From Micromonospora eburnea (GTDB lineage: Bacteria > Actinomycetota > Actinomycetes > Mycobacteriales > Micromonosporaceae), in assembly GCF_900090225.1 (NCBI RefSeq), contig NZ_FMHY01000002.1, positions 5,890,001-5,954,000 on the forward strand: a stretch of 64,000 nt of DNA, given 5' to 3'. The position numbers and the translations under genes were made by a program. Below, piece by piece: positions 38,762 to 47,466 of the stretch (position 1 is the stretch's first letter; each line of letters starts with the position of its first letter). The notes under the pieces are model-generated. The model did not search any database. It was not told the origin of the DNA and worked only from the letters and a program-made list of their open reading frames with translations.

Positions 38762-40825
38762 TCAGGCGGCGAGTTTGTCCAGGTCCACCCGCCCCCGGGC
38801 GAAGGCGTCCACCTTGCCCCACCGACCCGGAATGTCCAGCACCTCGATCCGGCCCATCCCGACCGGCAGCCGCGGGTCGACGGAGAGGTGACCCTCGTGC
38901 GGCTCCAGCCCCAGCATGGTCCGGATCAGCAGCAGCGGAGTCCCCGTCGACCAGGCCTGCGGGCTACACGCCGTCGGATACTCCACCGGGAACTTGGTCA
39001 GCTCCCGGTGGTAGCCGCCGAACGCCTCCGGCAGCCGGCCGTCGAAATAGCGCGCCGCGTCCAGGATGCCGTTGGCGATGCAGGCGGCCTCCTCGGCGAA
39101 TCCGTACCGGCGCAGGCCCCAGGCGATGAAGGAGTTGTCGAACGGCCAGATGGTGCCGTTGTGGTAGCCGATCGGGTTGTAGCGGACCTCGCCCTCGGCC
39201 AGCGTGCGTACCCCCCAGCCGGAGAAGAGCCGCGGCCCGATCAGGTGCTCGGCGATCTTCGCCGCCCGGTCCTCGTTGACGATGCCGCTCCACAGCAGGT
39301 GGCCGATGTTGGAGCTGAGCACGTCGCACTGCCGGCCGTCCGGGTCCAGCCCGAGGGCGTAGAACTCGCCGTCCGCCACCCACCAGTCGCGGTTGAACTG
39401 CTCCTTGAGCGCGGCCGCCTGGCATTCCAGCCGGTCGGCGTACGCCGGGTCGTCCCAGAACTCGCGGGCCAGCCGGGCCGCCCGCATCTTCGCGTCGTAC
39501 GCGTACCCCTGCACCTCGCAGGTGGCGCGCGGAAACGGCGGCAGCTTGCCGTCGGCGTACGAGATGGAGTCCCAGGAGTCCTTCCAGCACTGGTTCTCCA
39601 GGCCGGTGTCGGTGTTTCGCCGCTCGTACCAGATGTAGCCGTTGCCGACCAGGTCGGCGTAGTCGTCGATCCACTTCAGCGCCGCCCGGCACTCCCGTTC
39701 CAACTCCTTGACCAGCGCGACGTCCCCGGTCCACTTCTCGTACTCGTCGAGGAGCACCACGAACAGCGGCGTCGCGTCCACCGAGCCGTAGTACGGCGAG
39801 TGCGGCTGCTCCTCGAAGGCGGCCGTCTCGCCGTACCGCATCTCGTGCAGGATCCGGCCCGGGTCCTCGTCCCGGAAGTCGTCGAACCGGGTGCCCTGCA
39901 ACGCGCCGAGGATCCGCAGCGTGGTCTTGGACAGCGCCGGCGCGAACGGCAACACCTGGAGGCAGGTGAGGATGCTGTCCCGGCCGAACATGGTCATGAA
40001 CCAGGGCAGTCCGGCGGCCGGAAGCGTCTGCCCACCGAGGGAGAGCGGCGAGAACCGCAGCGCCGCCAGGTCGATCAGGCTGCGCCGGTACGTCGAGGCC
40101 AGCTCGGGGTGCTCCGTGTTGACCTTCGGCGCATTGGCCAGCCACTGCTCCAGGTCACGTTGGAGGGCCTGCCGCTCGGTCTCGCGCACCTGGAGCCCCA
40201 TGCGCAGGTCCCGGCCACTCGGGCCGATCGCGAAGGTCTGCACCTCGATGGCGGTGTCCCACTGCTCGTTGGGTTCCAGGTGGATGGTCCAGGCGAGCCC
40301 TTGGTGGTCGTACCGCGCGGGGACGGAGGCGGAGATGACCGTCTCCCGCTTGAAGTTGCCCCGCCGGTAGCCCAGCCGGAGCCGGTCCTGCTCGGGCTCG
40401 GAGTAGATCTCGCCCTTCTTGTTCAGGATCTCGTCCTTCACCTGGAACAGATCGGCGAAGTCGGAGCCGGCCGCTATCCGGATCTCCAGGTCGACCGCCT
40501 TCTCGTCGTGGTTGAGGATGGTCACCGTCTCCCGGAAGCTGCCGCCCACCGTCCGCTCCCGGATCACCGACAGCTTCGCGTCGATGTAGTGCGTGGCCAA
40601 CCCGGGCACCAGGAAGAACCGGGCCTCGAAGTACTGGAGGTCGTCGTACGACAACGCGTTGAGCCGTTCCCCGTTGACAGTCATCACCCATTTCGACAGG
40701 AACCGGGTGTCGATGGAGAAGAGACCGGTCGGCTCGCTCGGCGTCGCCTCGATGTCGCCGGTGTCCTCGGAGACCACGAACGTGTTTCCGTCGAGGATCC
40801 GGACCGTGTTGCCGCCTGCCATCAC
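38762..40825 (-). CDS. Glycogen debranching enzyme-like amylo-alpha-1,6-glucosidase
   Basis: 687 residues. N-terminal GDE_N_bis domain (NTFVVSEDTGDIEATPSEPT, GLFSIDTRFLSKW) and C-terminal alpha/alpha-barrel glucosidase (PWFMTMFGRDSILTC, GYIWYERRNTD, GTIWPFDNSFIAWGL). Probably acts on branched glucans. GTG 40825 overlaps the SCP2-like stop (GTGA), or the ATG at 40822 is used. Proline-rich tail absent. No other glycogen genes adjoin, though a GH15 gene lies at the start of the window. Confidence 0.88.
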   Translation of the reverse strand: MMAGGNTVRILDGNTFVVSEDTGDIEATPSEPTGLFSIDTRFLSKWVMTVNGERLNALSYDDLQYFEARFFLVPGLATHYIDAKLSVIRERTVGGSFRETVTILNHDEKAVDLEIRIAAGSDFADLFQVKDEILNKKGEIYSEPEQDRLRLGYRRGNFKRETVISASVPARYDHQGLAWTIHLEPNEQWDTAIEVQTFAIGPSGRDLRMGLQVRETERQALQRDLEQWLANAPKVNTEHPELASTYRRSLIDLAALRFSPLSLGGQTLPAAGLPWFMTMFGRDSILTCLQVLPFAPALSKTTLRILGALQGTRFDDFRDEDPGRILHEMRYGETAAFEEQPHSPYYGSVDATPLFVVLLDEYEKWTGDVALVKELERECRAALKWIDDYADLVGNGYIWYERRNTDTGLENQCWKDSWDSISYADGKLPPFPRATCEVQGYAYDAKMRAARLAREFWDDPAYADRLECQAAALKEQFNRDWWVADGEFYALGLDPDGRQCDVLSSNIGHLLWSGIVNEDRAAKIAEHLIGPRLFSGWGVRTLAEGEVRYNPIGYHNGTIWPFDNSFIAWGLRRYGFAEEAACIANGILDAARYFDGRLPEAFGGYHRELTKFPVEYPTACSPQAWSTGTPLLLIRTMLGLEPHEGHLSVDPRLPVGMGRIEVLDIPGRWGKVDAFARGRVDLDKLAA

Positions 40826-41193
40826 CGCACCTCCTGCCGGAACACGTGCCGCGGCCCCTCGGAGCTGGGCGGACCGGGCAGCAGCCGTTCGACCTGGAGC
40901 AGCAGCCGCAGGTCACCCACCACGGTCATGTCGCCGCGGAGCAGGGCCGCGATGGCGTTCTCCTCGCCCGTGACCAACTCGCCGAAGAGCCGAGGCGCGC
41001 TACCCACGACCGTGTCGGCTTCCCGGTCCTCCTGCCGGACCTGGAGGTTGCCCCGGTCGATCTCCAACAGCCAGTGTGTCGTGTGCGCCCCCTCGTGCAG
41101 GTCGAAGCGCAGGGTCCCGGAGGTCTTCACCAACAGGGGTTCGAACCTCCGCCGGTCCAGCTCCTGGAAAAACCTCGTGGTCGCGTCCACCAT
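40822..41193 (-). CDS. SCP2-like sterol-binding-fold protein
   Basis: 123 residues from ATG 41193: TTRFFQELDRRRFEPLLVKT, GAHTTHWLLEIDRGNLQVRQ, LLRGDMTVVGDLRLLLQVERL. The pattern matches the small SCP2 domain found fused or adjacent to other enzymes; lipid binding not shown. GGAGTGGAGCGG precedes the ATG. Coupled by overlap to the debranching gene, an arrangement that suggests joint function. Confidence 0.75.
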   Translation of the reverse strand: MVDATTRFFQELDRRRFEPLLVKTSGTLRFDLHEGAHTTHWLLEIDRGNLQVRQEDREADTVVGSAPRLFGELVTGEENAIAALLRGDMTVVGDLRLLLQVERLLPGPPSSEGPRHVFRQEVR

Positions 41194-41373
41194 CCGCTCC
41201 ACTCCTCCCGCTATCCGCGGCGTCGGCGTCCGAGCACGGGTCCCCACCGGGCATGGCGTCAACCTCGCCCGGATCGGGTGATCGCGGCCGGGTGCCCCGG
41301 AGCGGGGAACGCCGCCCGGAACGCGCGAACGCCGGCCCCCGGGCGGGGAGCCGGCGTCACCGCGGCGGACGGG

Positions 41374-41790
41374 TCAGTTGTTGGGATCGTCGGCGCTGAT
41401 GTCGGCGAGCACCGACTGGGGTTCCCGCTCGACCGCGAGGTCACCCATCGAGATCAGCCCGACCAGGCGGCCGTCGTCGATCACCGGTAGCCGGCGTACC
41501 GCGTACGTCCGCATCAGGTCGGCGGCGGCCACCGCGTCGTCGTACTGGCTCACCGTCACCACGTCCTTGCTGGTGATCTGGTTGAGCCGGGTCGTGTTCG
41601 GGTCCAGGTTCTCGGCCACGCCGCGGACCGTGATGTCCCGGTCCGTGACGATGCCGACCACGTTGTCACCGTCGGTCACCACCACGTCGCCGATGGCGCT
41701 ATCCCGCATCTCCTGCGCCGCGTCGGTGAGGGTGTCGCTGCCGGCCATCGTCACCAACCGGGTCGTCATGAACTCTCCGACCGTTGTCAT
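41374..41790 (-). CDS. CBS-domain pair protein
   Basis: 138 residues, two CBS motifs: MTTRLVTMAGSDTLTDAAQE, GDVVVTDGDNVVGIVTDRDI, then TVSQYDDAVAAADLMRTYAV, RRLPVIDDGRLVGLISMGDL. Binds adenylates in family members; actinomycete homologues are of the hypoxic-response type 1 kind (like Rv2626c). ATG with GGGAGCACC upstream. Confidence 0.9.
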   Translation of the reverse strand: MTTVGEFMTTRLVTMAGSDTLTDAAQEMRDSAIGDVVVTDGDNVVGIVTDRDITVRGVAENLDPNTTRLNQITSKDVVTVSQYDDAVAAADLMRTYAVRRLPVIDDGRLVGLISMGDLAVEREPQSVLADISADDPNN

Positions 41791-41892
41791 GGTGCTCCCC
41801 TCTCGGTGTCGGCACCGCGGTTTACCCGCCGGTCCCGGCCCGGTAACCCGGCCGAGCTCGGCGGTGGCGGCATGCTGGCCCGTGGCGCTCGG

Positions 41893-42333
41893 TCAGGCTC
41901 GCGGCGGCATCCCGTAGACGCGTTCGACGTGCAGCCGCAGCACGAGCCGGCGCTCGGCGACCATGGCCCGCCGGAAGTCGTCCCAGTCCGGGTGCTCGCC
42001 CTGCACCGCCCGGTAGATCCCGACCAGTTCCTCGACGGTCGGGTCGTCCGGCCGTTCGGCCACCGGGGTCAGCTCGGCCCGCGCCTCCGCCACCGCGTAC
42101 GCCCAGCCGTCCTGGCTGCTGACCTGGAAGCTGGCCCGGGGGTCGCGACGCAGGTTGGCGGTCTTGGCCCGGCCGTCGGTGACCGAGACCCGGATCACGC
42201 CCTGGCCGCGGTCGAAGGAGTAGACCACGTTGGACATCTGGGGCCGGCCGTCGCGTTTGATGGTGGCGAGCGTGCCGAGCCAGCGGCTCGCAATCAGGTC
42301 GGTCAGGGCCTGCCGGGTCTGCTCGTCCGTCAT
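41893..42333 (-). CDS. PPOX-class F420-dependent protein
   Basis: 146 residues from ATG 42333 (GGAGG 6 bases upstream). Split-barrel fold: SRWLGTLATIKRDGRPQMSN, VVYSFDRGQGVIRVSVTDGR, AKTANLRRDPRASFQVSSQD, VAERRLVLRLHVERVYG. Matches the TIGR03618 F420-binding group by pattern. Likely reduces a quinone-like or unknown substrate. Confidence 0.85.
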   Translation of the reverse strand: MTDEQTRQALTDLIASRWLGTLATIKRDGRPQMSNVVYSFDRGQGVIRVSVTDGRAKTANLRRDPRASFQVSSQDGWAYAVAEARAELTPVAERPDDPTVEELVGIYRAVQGEHPDWDDFRRAMVAERRLVLRLHVERVYGMPPRA

Positions 42334-42425
42334 TCGGACCTCCCGCGTCGACTGGTCGTGGTCGCCTCCCATCTCACCGCATTTCCGGTCCGGGTGCCCG
42401 ACCACCGGCCGGGCACCCGGGCGGT

Positions 42426-43451
42426 TCAGCGACGCTCGGCGGCAACCAGCTCGGCGAGCTGCACCGCGTTGAGCGCGGCGCCCTTGCGGAGGTTGTCGTT
42501 CGAGCAGAAGAGGGCCAGCCCGTGCTCGACGGTCTCGTCGGCCCGGATCCGCCCGACGTACGTCGGGTCCTGGCCGGCCGCATCGAGCGGGGTCGGCACG
42601 TCGGCCAGCGCCACGCCCGGCGCGCCGTCGAGCAGCTCGCGGGCGCGGGCCGGGGTGATCGGGCGGGCGAACCGGGCGTTGATCTGGAGCGAGTGGCCGG
42701 TGAAGACCGGCACCCGGACACAGGTGCCGGAGACCTTCAGTCCGGGGATCTCCAGGATCTTCCGGCTCTCGTTACGCAGCTTCTGCTCCTCGTCGGTCTC
42801 GAAGGAACCGTCGTCGACGATCGAGCCGGCCAGCGGGAGCACGTTGAAGGCGATCGGGCGGGCGAACGAGCGCGGCGCGGGGAACTCGACGGCCGCGCCG
42901 TCGAAGGCGAGCTCGGTGGCGTGCTCGGCGACCTTGCGGACCTGCTCGTCCAGCTCGGCCACCCCGGCCAGGCCGGCGCCGGACACCGCCTGGTAGGTGG
43001 CGACGACCAGGCTGACCAGTCCGGCCTCCCGGTGCAGCGGACGCAGCACCGGCATCGCGGCCATGGTGGTGCAGTTCGGGTTGGCCACGATGCCCTTCGG
43101 CCGGTCGGCGACGGCGTGGGGGTTGACCTCGGCGACCACCAGCGGCACCTCGGGATCCATCCGGAACGCCGACGAGTTGTCGATGACCACCGCGCCGGCC
43201 TCGGCGACCCGGGCAGCCAACGCCAGGGCGGTGCCCTTGCCCGCCGAGAAGAGCACGATGTCCAGCCCGCGGTAGTCCGCGGTGGCCGCGTCCTCGACGG
43301 TGACCTCGCCGTCCCGCCAGGGCAGGGTGCGCCCGGCCGACCGCGCCGAGGCGAACAACCGCACCTGCTCCGCCGGGAAGTCCCGCTCCGCCAGCACCTG
43401 CCGCATCACGCCACCGACCTGGCCGGTGGCCCCCACAATGCCGATCCTCAT
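42426..43451 (-). CDS. asd: Aspartate-semialdehyde dehydrogenase
   Basis: 341 residues. NADPH-dependent reduction of aspartyl phosphate, leading to Lys, Met, Thr and diaminopimelate. RIGIVGATGQVGGVMRQVL (NADP-binding), Cys127 in VANPNCTTMAAMPVL, VATYQAVSGAG, VRVPVFTGHSLQINARF (His base). ATG 43451 has TAGCCT 7 bases upstream. Usually follows an aspartokinase gene; none is visible here. Confidence 0.96.
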   Translation of the reverse strand: MRIGIVGATGQVGGVMRQVLAERDFPAEQVRLFASARSAGRTLPWRDGEVTVEDAATADYRGLDIVLFSAGKGTALALAARVAEAGAVVIDNSSAFRMDPEVPLVVAEVNPHAVADRPKGIVANPNCTTMAAMPVLRPLHREAGLVSLVVATYQAVSGAGLAGVAELDEQVRKVAEHATELAFDGAAVEFPAPRSFARPIAFNVLPLAGSIVDDGSFETDEEQKLRNESRKILEIPGLKVSGTCVRVPVFTGHSLQINARFARPITPARARELLDGAPGVALADVPTPLDAAGQDPTYVGRIRADETVEHGLALFCSNDNLRKGAALNAVQLAELVAAERR

Positions 43452-43458
43452 GCCCGCG

Positions 43459-43464
43459 AGGCTA
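43459..43464 (-). promoter_or_regulatory. Candidate -10 box of asd
   Basis: TAGCCT on the minus strand, 7 bases before ATG 43451. Confidence 0.45.
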
Positions 43465-43531
43465 CCCACCCGGCCGCCTGAACTGGGAAGCCTTTCCCAC
43501 CGCGCGGGCCAGCACACACCGCGACCCGGCA

Positions 43532-43579
43532 GATCTTGGTACGAAAGGGCCCTCGGCGGGGCCGTTCCGCACCAAGATC
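43532..43579. repeat. Intergenic inverted repeat
   Basis: GATCTTGGT at 43532-43540 pairs with 43571-43579; extended arms match at about 17 of 21. Between the M16 stop and asd. Confidence 0.6.
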
Positions 43580-43587
43580 CGGGGGGG

Positions 43588-44934
43588 TCAGGGGGTGTGG
43601 TCGAGGACGTCACCCAGGCCGGCGGCGACCAGCTCGTCGCGGATGAGCGCCGAGTCGCCCTCGACGACCACGGTGAGCGACTCCGGGTGCAGGTGCGCCG
43701 CGGCCGCCGCGGAGACCTGGTCCACGTCGGCGGCGAGCAGCGCCTCGCGCAGCCGGGCGTGGTAGTCGTCGGGCAGGTCGTGCACCACCAGCGTGGTCAG
43801 CGCCGACACGATCGCCCGCGGCGTCTGCAACTCGACCGAGAGCTGGCCGGCCCGCCACGAGCGGGCCACCGCCAGCTCGTCCTCGGTCACCCCGGTCAAC
43901 TGGGTACGCGACACCTCGCCGACCGCCTCCACCAGGGCCGGCGCGGTCACCGCGGTCTGCACCCCCGAGCTGATCGCGAACCGGCCGAACCGGCGGGACG
44001 AGGCGAAGTCGCCACGGATGCCGTACGTGTAGCCGTGCACCTCGCGGATCAGGTGGTTGAGCCGGGAGGTGAACGCCCCGCCGAGCACCGTGCCGGCGAG
44101 CGTCATCGGCACGTGGTCCGGATGGGCGCGGTGCGGGGACGGATGCCCGATGCGGAGTGTCGACTGCACCGAGCCGGGCCGGTCGACCAGGATGACCCGC
44201 CGCCGGTCGGGCAGCGCCACCTCGATCGGGCCGCCCTTCTCCACCGGCCCGCCCGCCGTGCCGGCGAACGCCGCGGCGCCCAGCGCGTCGAGGTCGATCC
44301 GGTCCAGGTCACCGGCGACGACCAGCGTCCCCGGACGGATGAACCACTCCGAGTGGAAGACGGTCACGTCGTCCACCTCGATCGCGGCCACGCTCTCCGG
44401 GTCGCCGTACATCGGGCGGCCCCAGCGGTTCTCCGCGCCGAACAGCTCGGCCCGCAGCACAGCATCCGCCCGGGGGCCGGGGTTGGCCCAGTCCATCCGC
44501 AGCGCGGTCGCCTCGTCGTCACGGACCCGCCGCACGTCGGCCGGGTCGAGCTTCGGGGTCCGGACGGCCTCGGCGAGCAGCTCGACGGCCGCGCTCAGCC
44601 GGTCCACCGGCACCTGCACGCTGACCTGGAACGAGTCCCAGTCCAGCCCGGTGACCAGTTCGGTGCCGAGCGCCTCGATCGCCAGGGCGTACGCCGTGGC
44701 GTCGCGCTGCGCGGTGCCCTCCTCCAGGGCCTTGGCGAGCACCGCGCCCAGCCCCTCCTTGCCGACCGGCTCCCGGCCGGCGCCCCCGTCGAGGAGCAGC
44801 AGCGCGACCGCGAGGTTCTGCCCCGGCAGGTGCGCGGCGACGACCTGCCCGCCGGCGACGGCCCGGCGGACCACCTGCGGGAACCGGTACGGGCGGGCGG
44901 CGCCCGGCCCGGGACGGGTGGTGATCAGCGTCAT
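43588..44934 (-). CDS. M16-family peptidase-like protein, non-catalytic subunit
   Basis: 448 residues. Whole M16 fold, but the zinc HxxEH is absent: the equivalent stretch reads GLGAVLAKALEEGTAQRDAT. The C-terminal HLIREVHGYTYGIRGDFASS (R/Y motif) is kept, as in the non-catalytic partner of MPP-type heterodimers. Starts at ATG 44934, overlapping the catalytic gene by 4 bases (ATGA). Confidence 0.88.
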   Translation of the reverse strand: MTLITTRPGPGAARPYRFPQVVRRAVAGGQVVAAHLPGQNLAVALLLLDGGAGREPVGKEGLGAVLAKALEEGTAQRDATAYALAIEALGTELVTGLDWDSFQVSVQVPVDRLSAAVELLAEAVRTPKLDPADVRRVRDDEATALRMDWANPGPRADAVLRAELFGAENRWGRPMYGDPESVAAIEVDDVTVFHSEWFIRPGTLVVAGDLDRIDLDALGAAAFAGTAGGPVEKGGPIEVALPDRRRVILVDRPGSVQSTLRIGHPSPHRAHPDHVPMTLAGTVLGGAFTSRLNHLIREVHGYTYGIRGDFASSRRFGRFAISSGVQTAVTAPALVEAVGEVSRTQLTGVTEDELAVARSWRAGQLSVELQTPRAIVSALTTLVVHDLPDDYHARLREALLAADVDQVSAAAAAHLHPESLTVVVEGDSALIRDELVAAGLGDVLDHTP

Positions 44935-46223
44935 GCCTTCTCCTCGGGCTGGTAGATCAGGGTCACCCGGTCGGCGGCGCCCAGCAGCTCGGTGGCCTGC
45001 TCGGCGATCTGCTCGGCGGTGACGGCGAGCCAGGCGGGCAGCCGCTCGCCGGCCTTCGCCGGGTCGCCGAACTGGGTGGCGTACCGGCCCAGCGTGTCGG
45101 CGCGGCCATCCACCGTGGACATCTGTCGCCACCACAGGGTGCTCAGCAGTGCCTTGGCACGGTCCAGCTCGGCGGCGGTCACCGGCACGGTGGCCAGCTC
45201 GTCGATCACCTCGGCCAGCCCGTCGCGCAGTCGCTCGGCGGTCACCCCGGGACGGGCCGTGACGGTGGCGATCAGCGGGGCCGGGCCGTGCGCCAGGTCC
45301 ACCCCGTACGCCCCGACCAGGTCCGGCTGGGCGAGCCGCTCCCCGTCGGCGAGGCGCTGGTAGAGCCGGCTGCCCCGGCCGCTGCCCAGGACGGTGGCGA
45401 GCACGGTGGTCACGTCGTATCCGGGAGCGCCGAACGGGTGGGTGCGGTGCGCGACGTACACCCGGGGGGCGGGCACGTCGGCGGTGACGATCTCCACCGC
45501 CGGCCGCCCGGTCGCCGGCACCGTGCGCCCGTCGGGGGCGGCCGGGATGTCGGCGCGCGGCGGGATGCCGCCGAAGTACTTGTCGGCCAGCGCGAACACC
45601 TCGCCGGCGGTGGTGTCGCCGACCACGGTGAGCACCGCGTTGTTCGGTGCGTAGTACGTCTCGTGGAACGCCTGGAAGACGGGCAGGTCGGCGGCGTTCA
45701 GGTCGGCCATCGACCCGATCGTCGCGTGGTGGTACGGGTGACCGGGCGGATAGAGCAGCGGCAGCAGCCGCAGCCAGGCGTCGCCGTACGGGACGTTCTC
45801 GTACCGCTGGCGGCGCTCGTTCTTGACCACGTCCCGCTGGTTGTCCAGCGTCTCCCGGGTCAGCGCCGGCACCAGGCCGCCCATCCGGTCGGCCTCCAGC
45901 CAGAGCGCCAGCTCCAGGTGTTCGGCCGGGACGGTCTCGAAGTAGTTGGTCCGGTCCGGGTTGGTGGTGGCGTTCAGCGATCCGCCGGATCCCTGGATGA
46001 ACCGCATGTGCTCGGTCTTCGCCACGTTCGCCGAGCCCTCGAACATGAGGTGCTCGAAGAGGTGGGCGAAGCCGGTCTGTCCCTCCGGCTCGTGCCGGGA
46101 GCCCACGTCGTACCAGAGGTTGACGGCGACGGCGGGGGCGGTGCGGTCCTCGCTCACCACCACGCGTAGGCCGTTGTCCAGTCGGGTCGTCTCGATGGGC
46201 CAGGGGTAACCGCTGTCGGGCAT
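44931..46223 (-). CDS. M16-family metallopeptidase (zinc-binding subunit)
   Basis: 430 residues. Zinc site FAHLFEHLMFEGS: His54, Glu57, His58, with the downstream Glu in a region around 128-135 (ETLDNQRDVVKNERRQR). C-terminal partner half present. Pitrilysin-like peptidase of unknown substrate. ATG 46223 has TAGCGT 6 bases upstream. Paired with 43588-44934. Confidence 0.92.
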   Translation of the reverse strand: MPDSGYPWPIETTRLDNGLRVVVSEDRTAPAVAVNLWYDVGSRHEPEGQTGFAHLFEHLMFEGSANVAKTEHMRFIQGSGGSLNATTNPDRTNYFETVPAEHLELALWLEADRMGGLVPALTRETLDNQRDVVKNERRQRYENVPYGDAWLRLLPLLYPPGHPYHHATIGSMADLNAADLPVFQAFHETYYAPNNAVLTVVGDTTAGEVFALADKYFGGIPPRADIPAAPDGRTVPATGRPAVEIVTADVPAPRVYVAHRTHPFGAPGYDVTTVLATVLGSGRGSRLYQRLADGERLAQPDLVGAYGVDLAHGPAPLIATVTARPGVTAERLRDGLAEVIDELATVPVTAAELDRAKALLSTLWWRQMSTVDGRADTLGRYATQFGDPAKAGERLPAWLAVTAEQIAEQATELLGAADRVTLIYQPEEKA

Positions 46224-46229
46224 GGCCCG

Positions 46230-46235
46230 ACGCTA
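46230..46235 (-). promoter_or_regulatory. Candidate -10 box of M16 operon
   Basis: TAGCGT on the minus strand, 6 bases before ATG 46223. Confidence 0.45.
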
Positions 46236-46303
46236 TCCGATCTCGGGGGCGGAAAGGGGACGGGCGTGAGCATCGTCTGGCCGCGCCGGGGTACTCGCCC
46301 GGT

Positions 46304-47026
46304 ATGCCCACCGCCGCGTTCTCCGCCGTCGAACGCGCCGCCGCCGCGCTGGCCCGCCGGCGTCGCGCCCGGCTGCTGCACCCGGCCGGCCGCACCTTCA
46401 CCGCCGAGGTGACGTTCTGGGGTACGCCGGGGCCGCCGACCGGGGTCCCGCTGCTCGACCAGCCCGGGCGCTGGCCGGCCACCGTCCGGCTGTCCAAGGG
46501 GGTGCCCACCCCGGGCAGCTGGCCCGACGTGCTGGGCCTGGCCGTCCGGTTGCACCGGGACCCGGAACCGCCGGTGGACCTGCTGGCGAGTTCCAGTGCC
46601 GCCGCGCCGGTACTGCGGAACCTACCGGTGCCCCGGCGGCGCTTCACCGGGACGTACAGCTCGATCATGTCCTTCCGCGCCGGCCGGCGGCGGCTCTTCC
46701 TGGCCGCGCTGGCCGACCCGGACTCCGCCGAGTTGGGCCGCAGCCTCGCCGAGGTCTCCGCGGCGGTCGAGGCGGACGCGCCGCGGCTGGTGCTCGCGGT
46801 GGCGTCGGCGGTCGGCCCGTGGCGACCGGTCGGGCAGGTCCGCCTGGATGCGCAGCGCGGCGCCCGGGAGGACGCCGCGCTGGCCTTCGATCCGATCGGC
46901 AACGCGCCGCCGGGGCTGCGGGTACAGGGCCCGCTCGCCTGGCTGCGGGATGCCACCTACCGCGGGTCCCGCCGGGCCCGGGGCGCCTCGGCTCAGTCCG
47001 GCGGCTCGCTCGGGGTCACGGTCTGA
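46304..47026 (+). CDS. Conserved hypothetical protein, catalase-like fold possible
   Basis: 240 residues: RLLHPAGRTFTAEVTFWGTP, GRWPATVRLSKGVPTPGSWP, DVLGLAVRLHRDPEPPVDLL. These blocks, with pathways like ATVRLSKG and GLAVRL, resemble haem-dependent catalase-family-like proteins, but no haem-ligating Tyr motif is evident. Often labelled phosphodiesterase in actinomycetes without proof. The last 34 bases overlap the gene on the other strand. Confidence 0.6.
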   Translation: MPTAAFSAVERAAAALARRRRARLLHPAGRTFTAEVTFWGTPGPPTGVPLLDQPGRWPATVRLSKGVPTPGSWPDVLGLAVRLHRDPEPPVDLLASSSAAAPVLRNLPVPRRRFTGTYSSIMSFRAGRRRLFLAALADPDSAELGRSLAEVSAAVEADAPRLVLAVASAVGPWRPVGQVRLDAQRGAREDAALAFDPIGNAPPGLRVQGPLAWLRDATYRGSRRARGASAQSGGSLGVTV

Positions 47027-47205
47027 TCCGACGTACGGTGCTCAAGCGTGGTGTCTTCGGCGAGGTCGGTGTCCTCCCGGAGATCCGATTCGGCGAGGAT
47101 CGCGTCGGCCTGGGCCGCCGGGTCCTGGCTGCCCGCCGTGGCCTCCTCGGGCAGCAGGTGGGCTCGGGACTCGATCCGCTCCTGGTCGCTCTGCTCCTGG
47201 CTCAT
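46993..47205 (-). CDS. Small acidic hypothetical protein
   Basis: 70 residues: ESRAHLLPEEATAGSQDPAA, QADAILAESDLREDTDLAED. Disordered and acidic; the LLPEE...AQADAILAES block recurs in actinobacterial small proteins. Role unknown. Overlaps the 3' end of the convergent gene by 34 bases. Confidence 0.6.
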   Translation of the reverse strand: MSQEQSDQERIESRAHLLPEEATAGSQDPAAQADAILAESDLREDTDLAEDTTLEHRTSDQTVTPSEPPD

Positions 47206-47269
47206 GCCATCCTCATTACCCCGCGTACCGCTCTGCGGAACGGAGCGGGACTTCCCCGTCGCGTCGGGG

Positions 47270-47275
47270 TACGCT
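47270..47275 (+). promoter_or_regulatory. Candidate -10 box of DAHP synthase leader
   Basis: TACGCT, 7 bases before the GTG of the leader peptide at 47283. The transcript would start at the leader codon itself. Confidence 0.55.
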
Positions 47276-47282
47276 GGGTGGC

Positions 47283-47348
47283 GTGACGCGGTCGTATCGA
47301 TGGTTTAGGCAGCCGGCTGGAAGAGCCGGTGACTCGACCATGAGCTGA
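47283..47348 (+). CDS. Leader peptide with clustered Tyr-Trp-Phe codons
   Basis: 21 codons from GTG: begins MTRSYRWFRQ, with Tyr5, Trp7 and Phe8, then a Gly/Ala/Arg stretch ending at TGA 47346-47348. The three aromatic residues are the end products controlled by the DAHP synthase downstream. Translation-coupled attenuation is inferred from this and from the terminator at 47372. Confidence 0.65.
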   Translation: MTRSYRWFRQPAGRAGDSTMS

Positions 47349-47396
47349 CGTCACCTCTCTTCGAGCCGGCCGGGCAGGGATCATTCCCTGCCCTTT
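47312..47396 (+). promoter_or_regulatory. Attenuator: alternative hairpins and terminator before DAHP synthase
   Basis: CCGGCT (47313-47318) pairs with AGCCGG (47324-47329). GGTGAC (47328-47333) pairs with GTCACC (47350-47355). GCCGGCT (47312-47318) can also pair with AGCCGGC (47364-47370). Then GGGCAGGGA-TCAT-TCCCTGCCC followed by TTT (47372-47396) is a strong intrinsic terminator. The pairings overlap and would compete; exact antiterminator not computed. Confidence 0.6.
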
Positions 47397-47466
47397 CGCG
47401 TACGAGCAGCCGGCTCGACCTCGGGCGCCGGCCCCGAGGGTACGGTCGGCGGAAGGAACCCCCACC

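Noticed and set aside
43588..46956. 1,122-residue minus-strand frame
   Set aside because: Composed of the second M16 gene plus shadow of the first; the two genes are in different frames with an ATGA overlap at 44931-44934.
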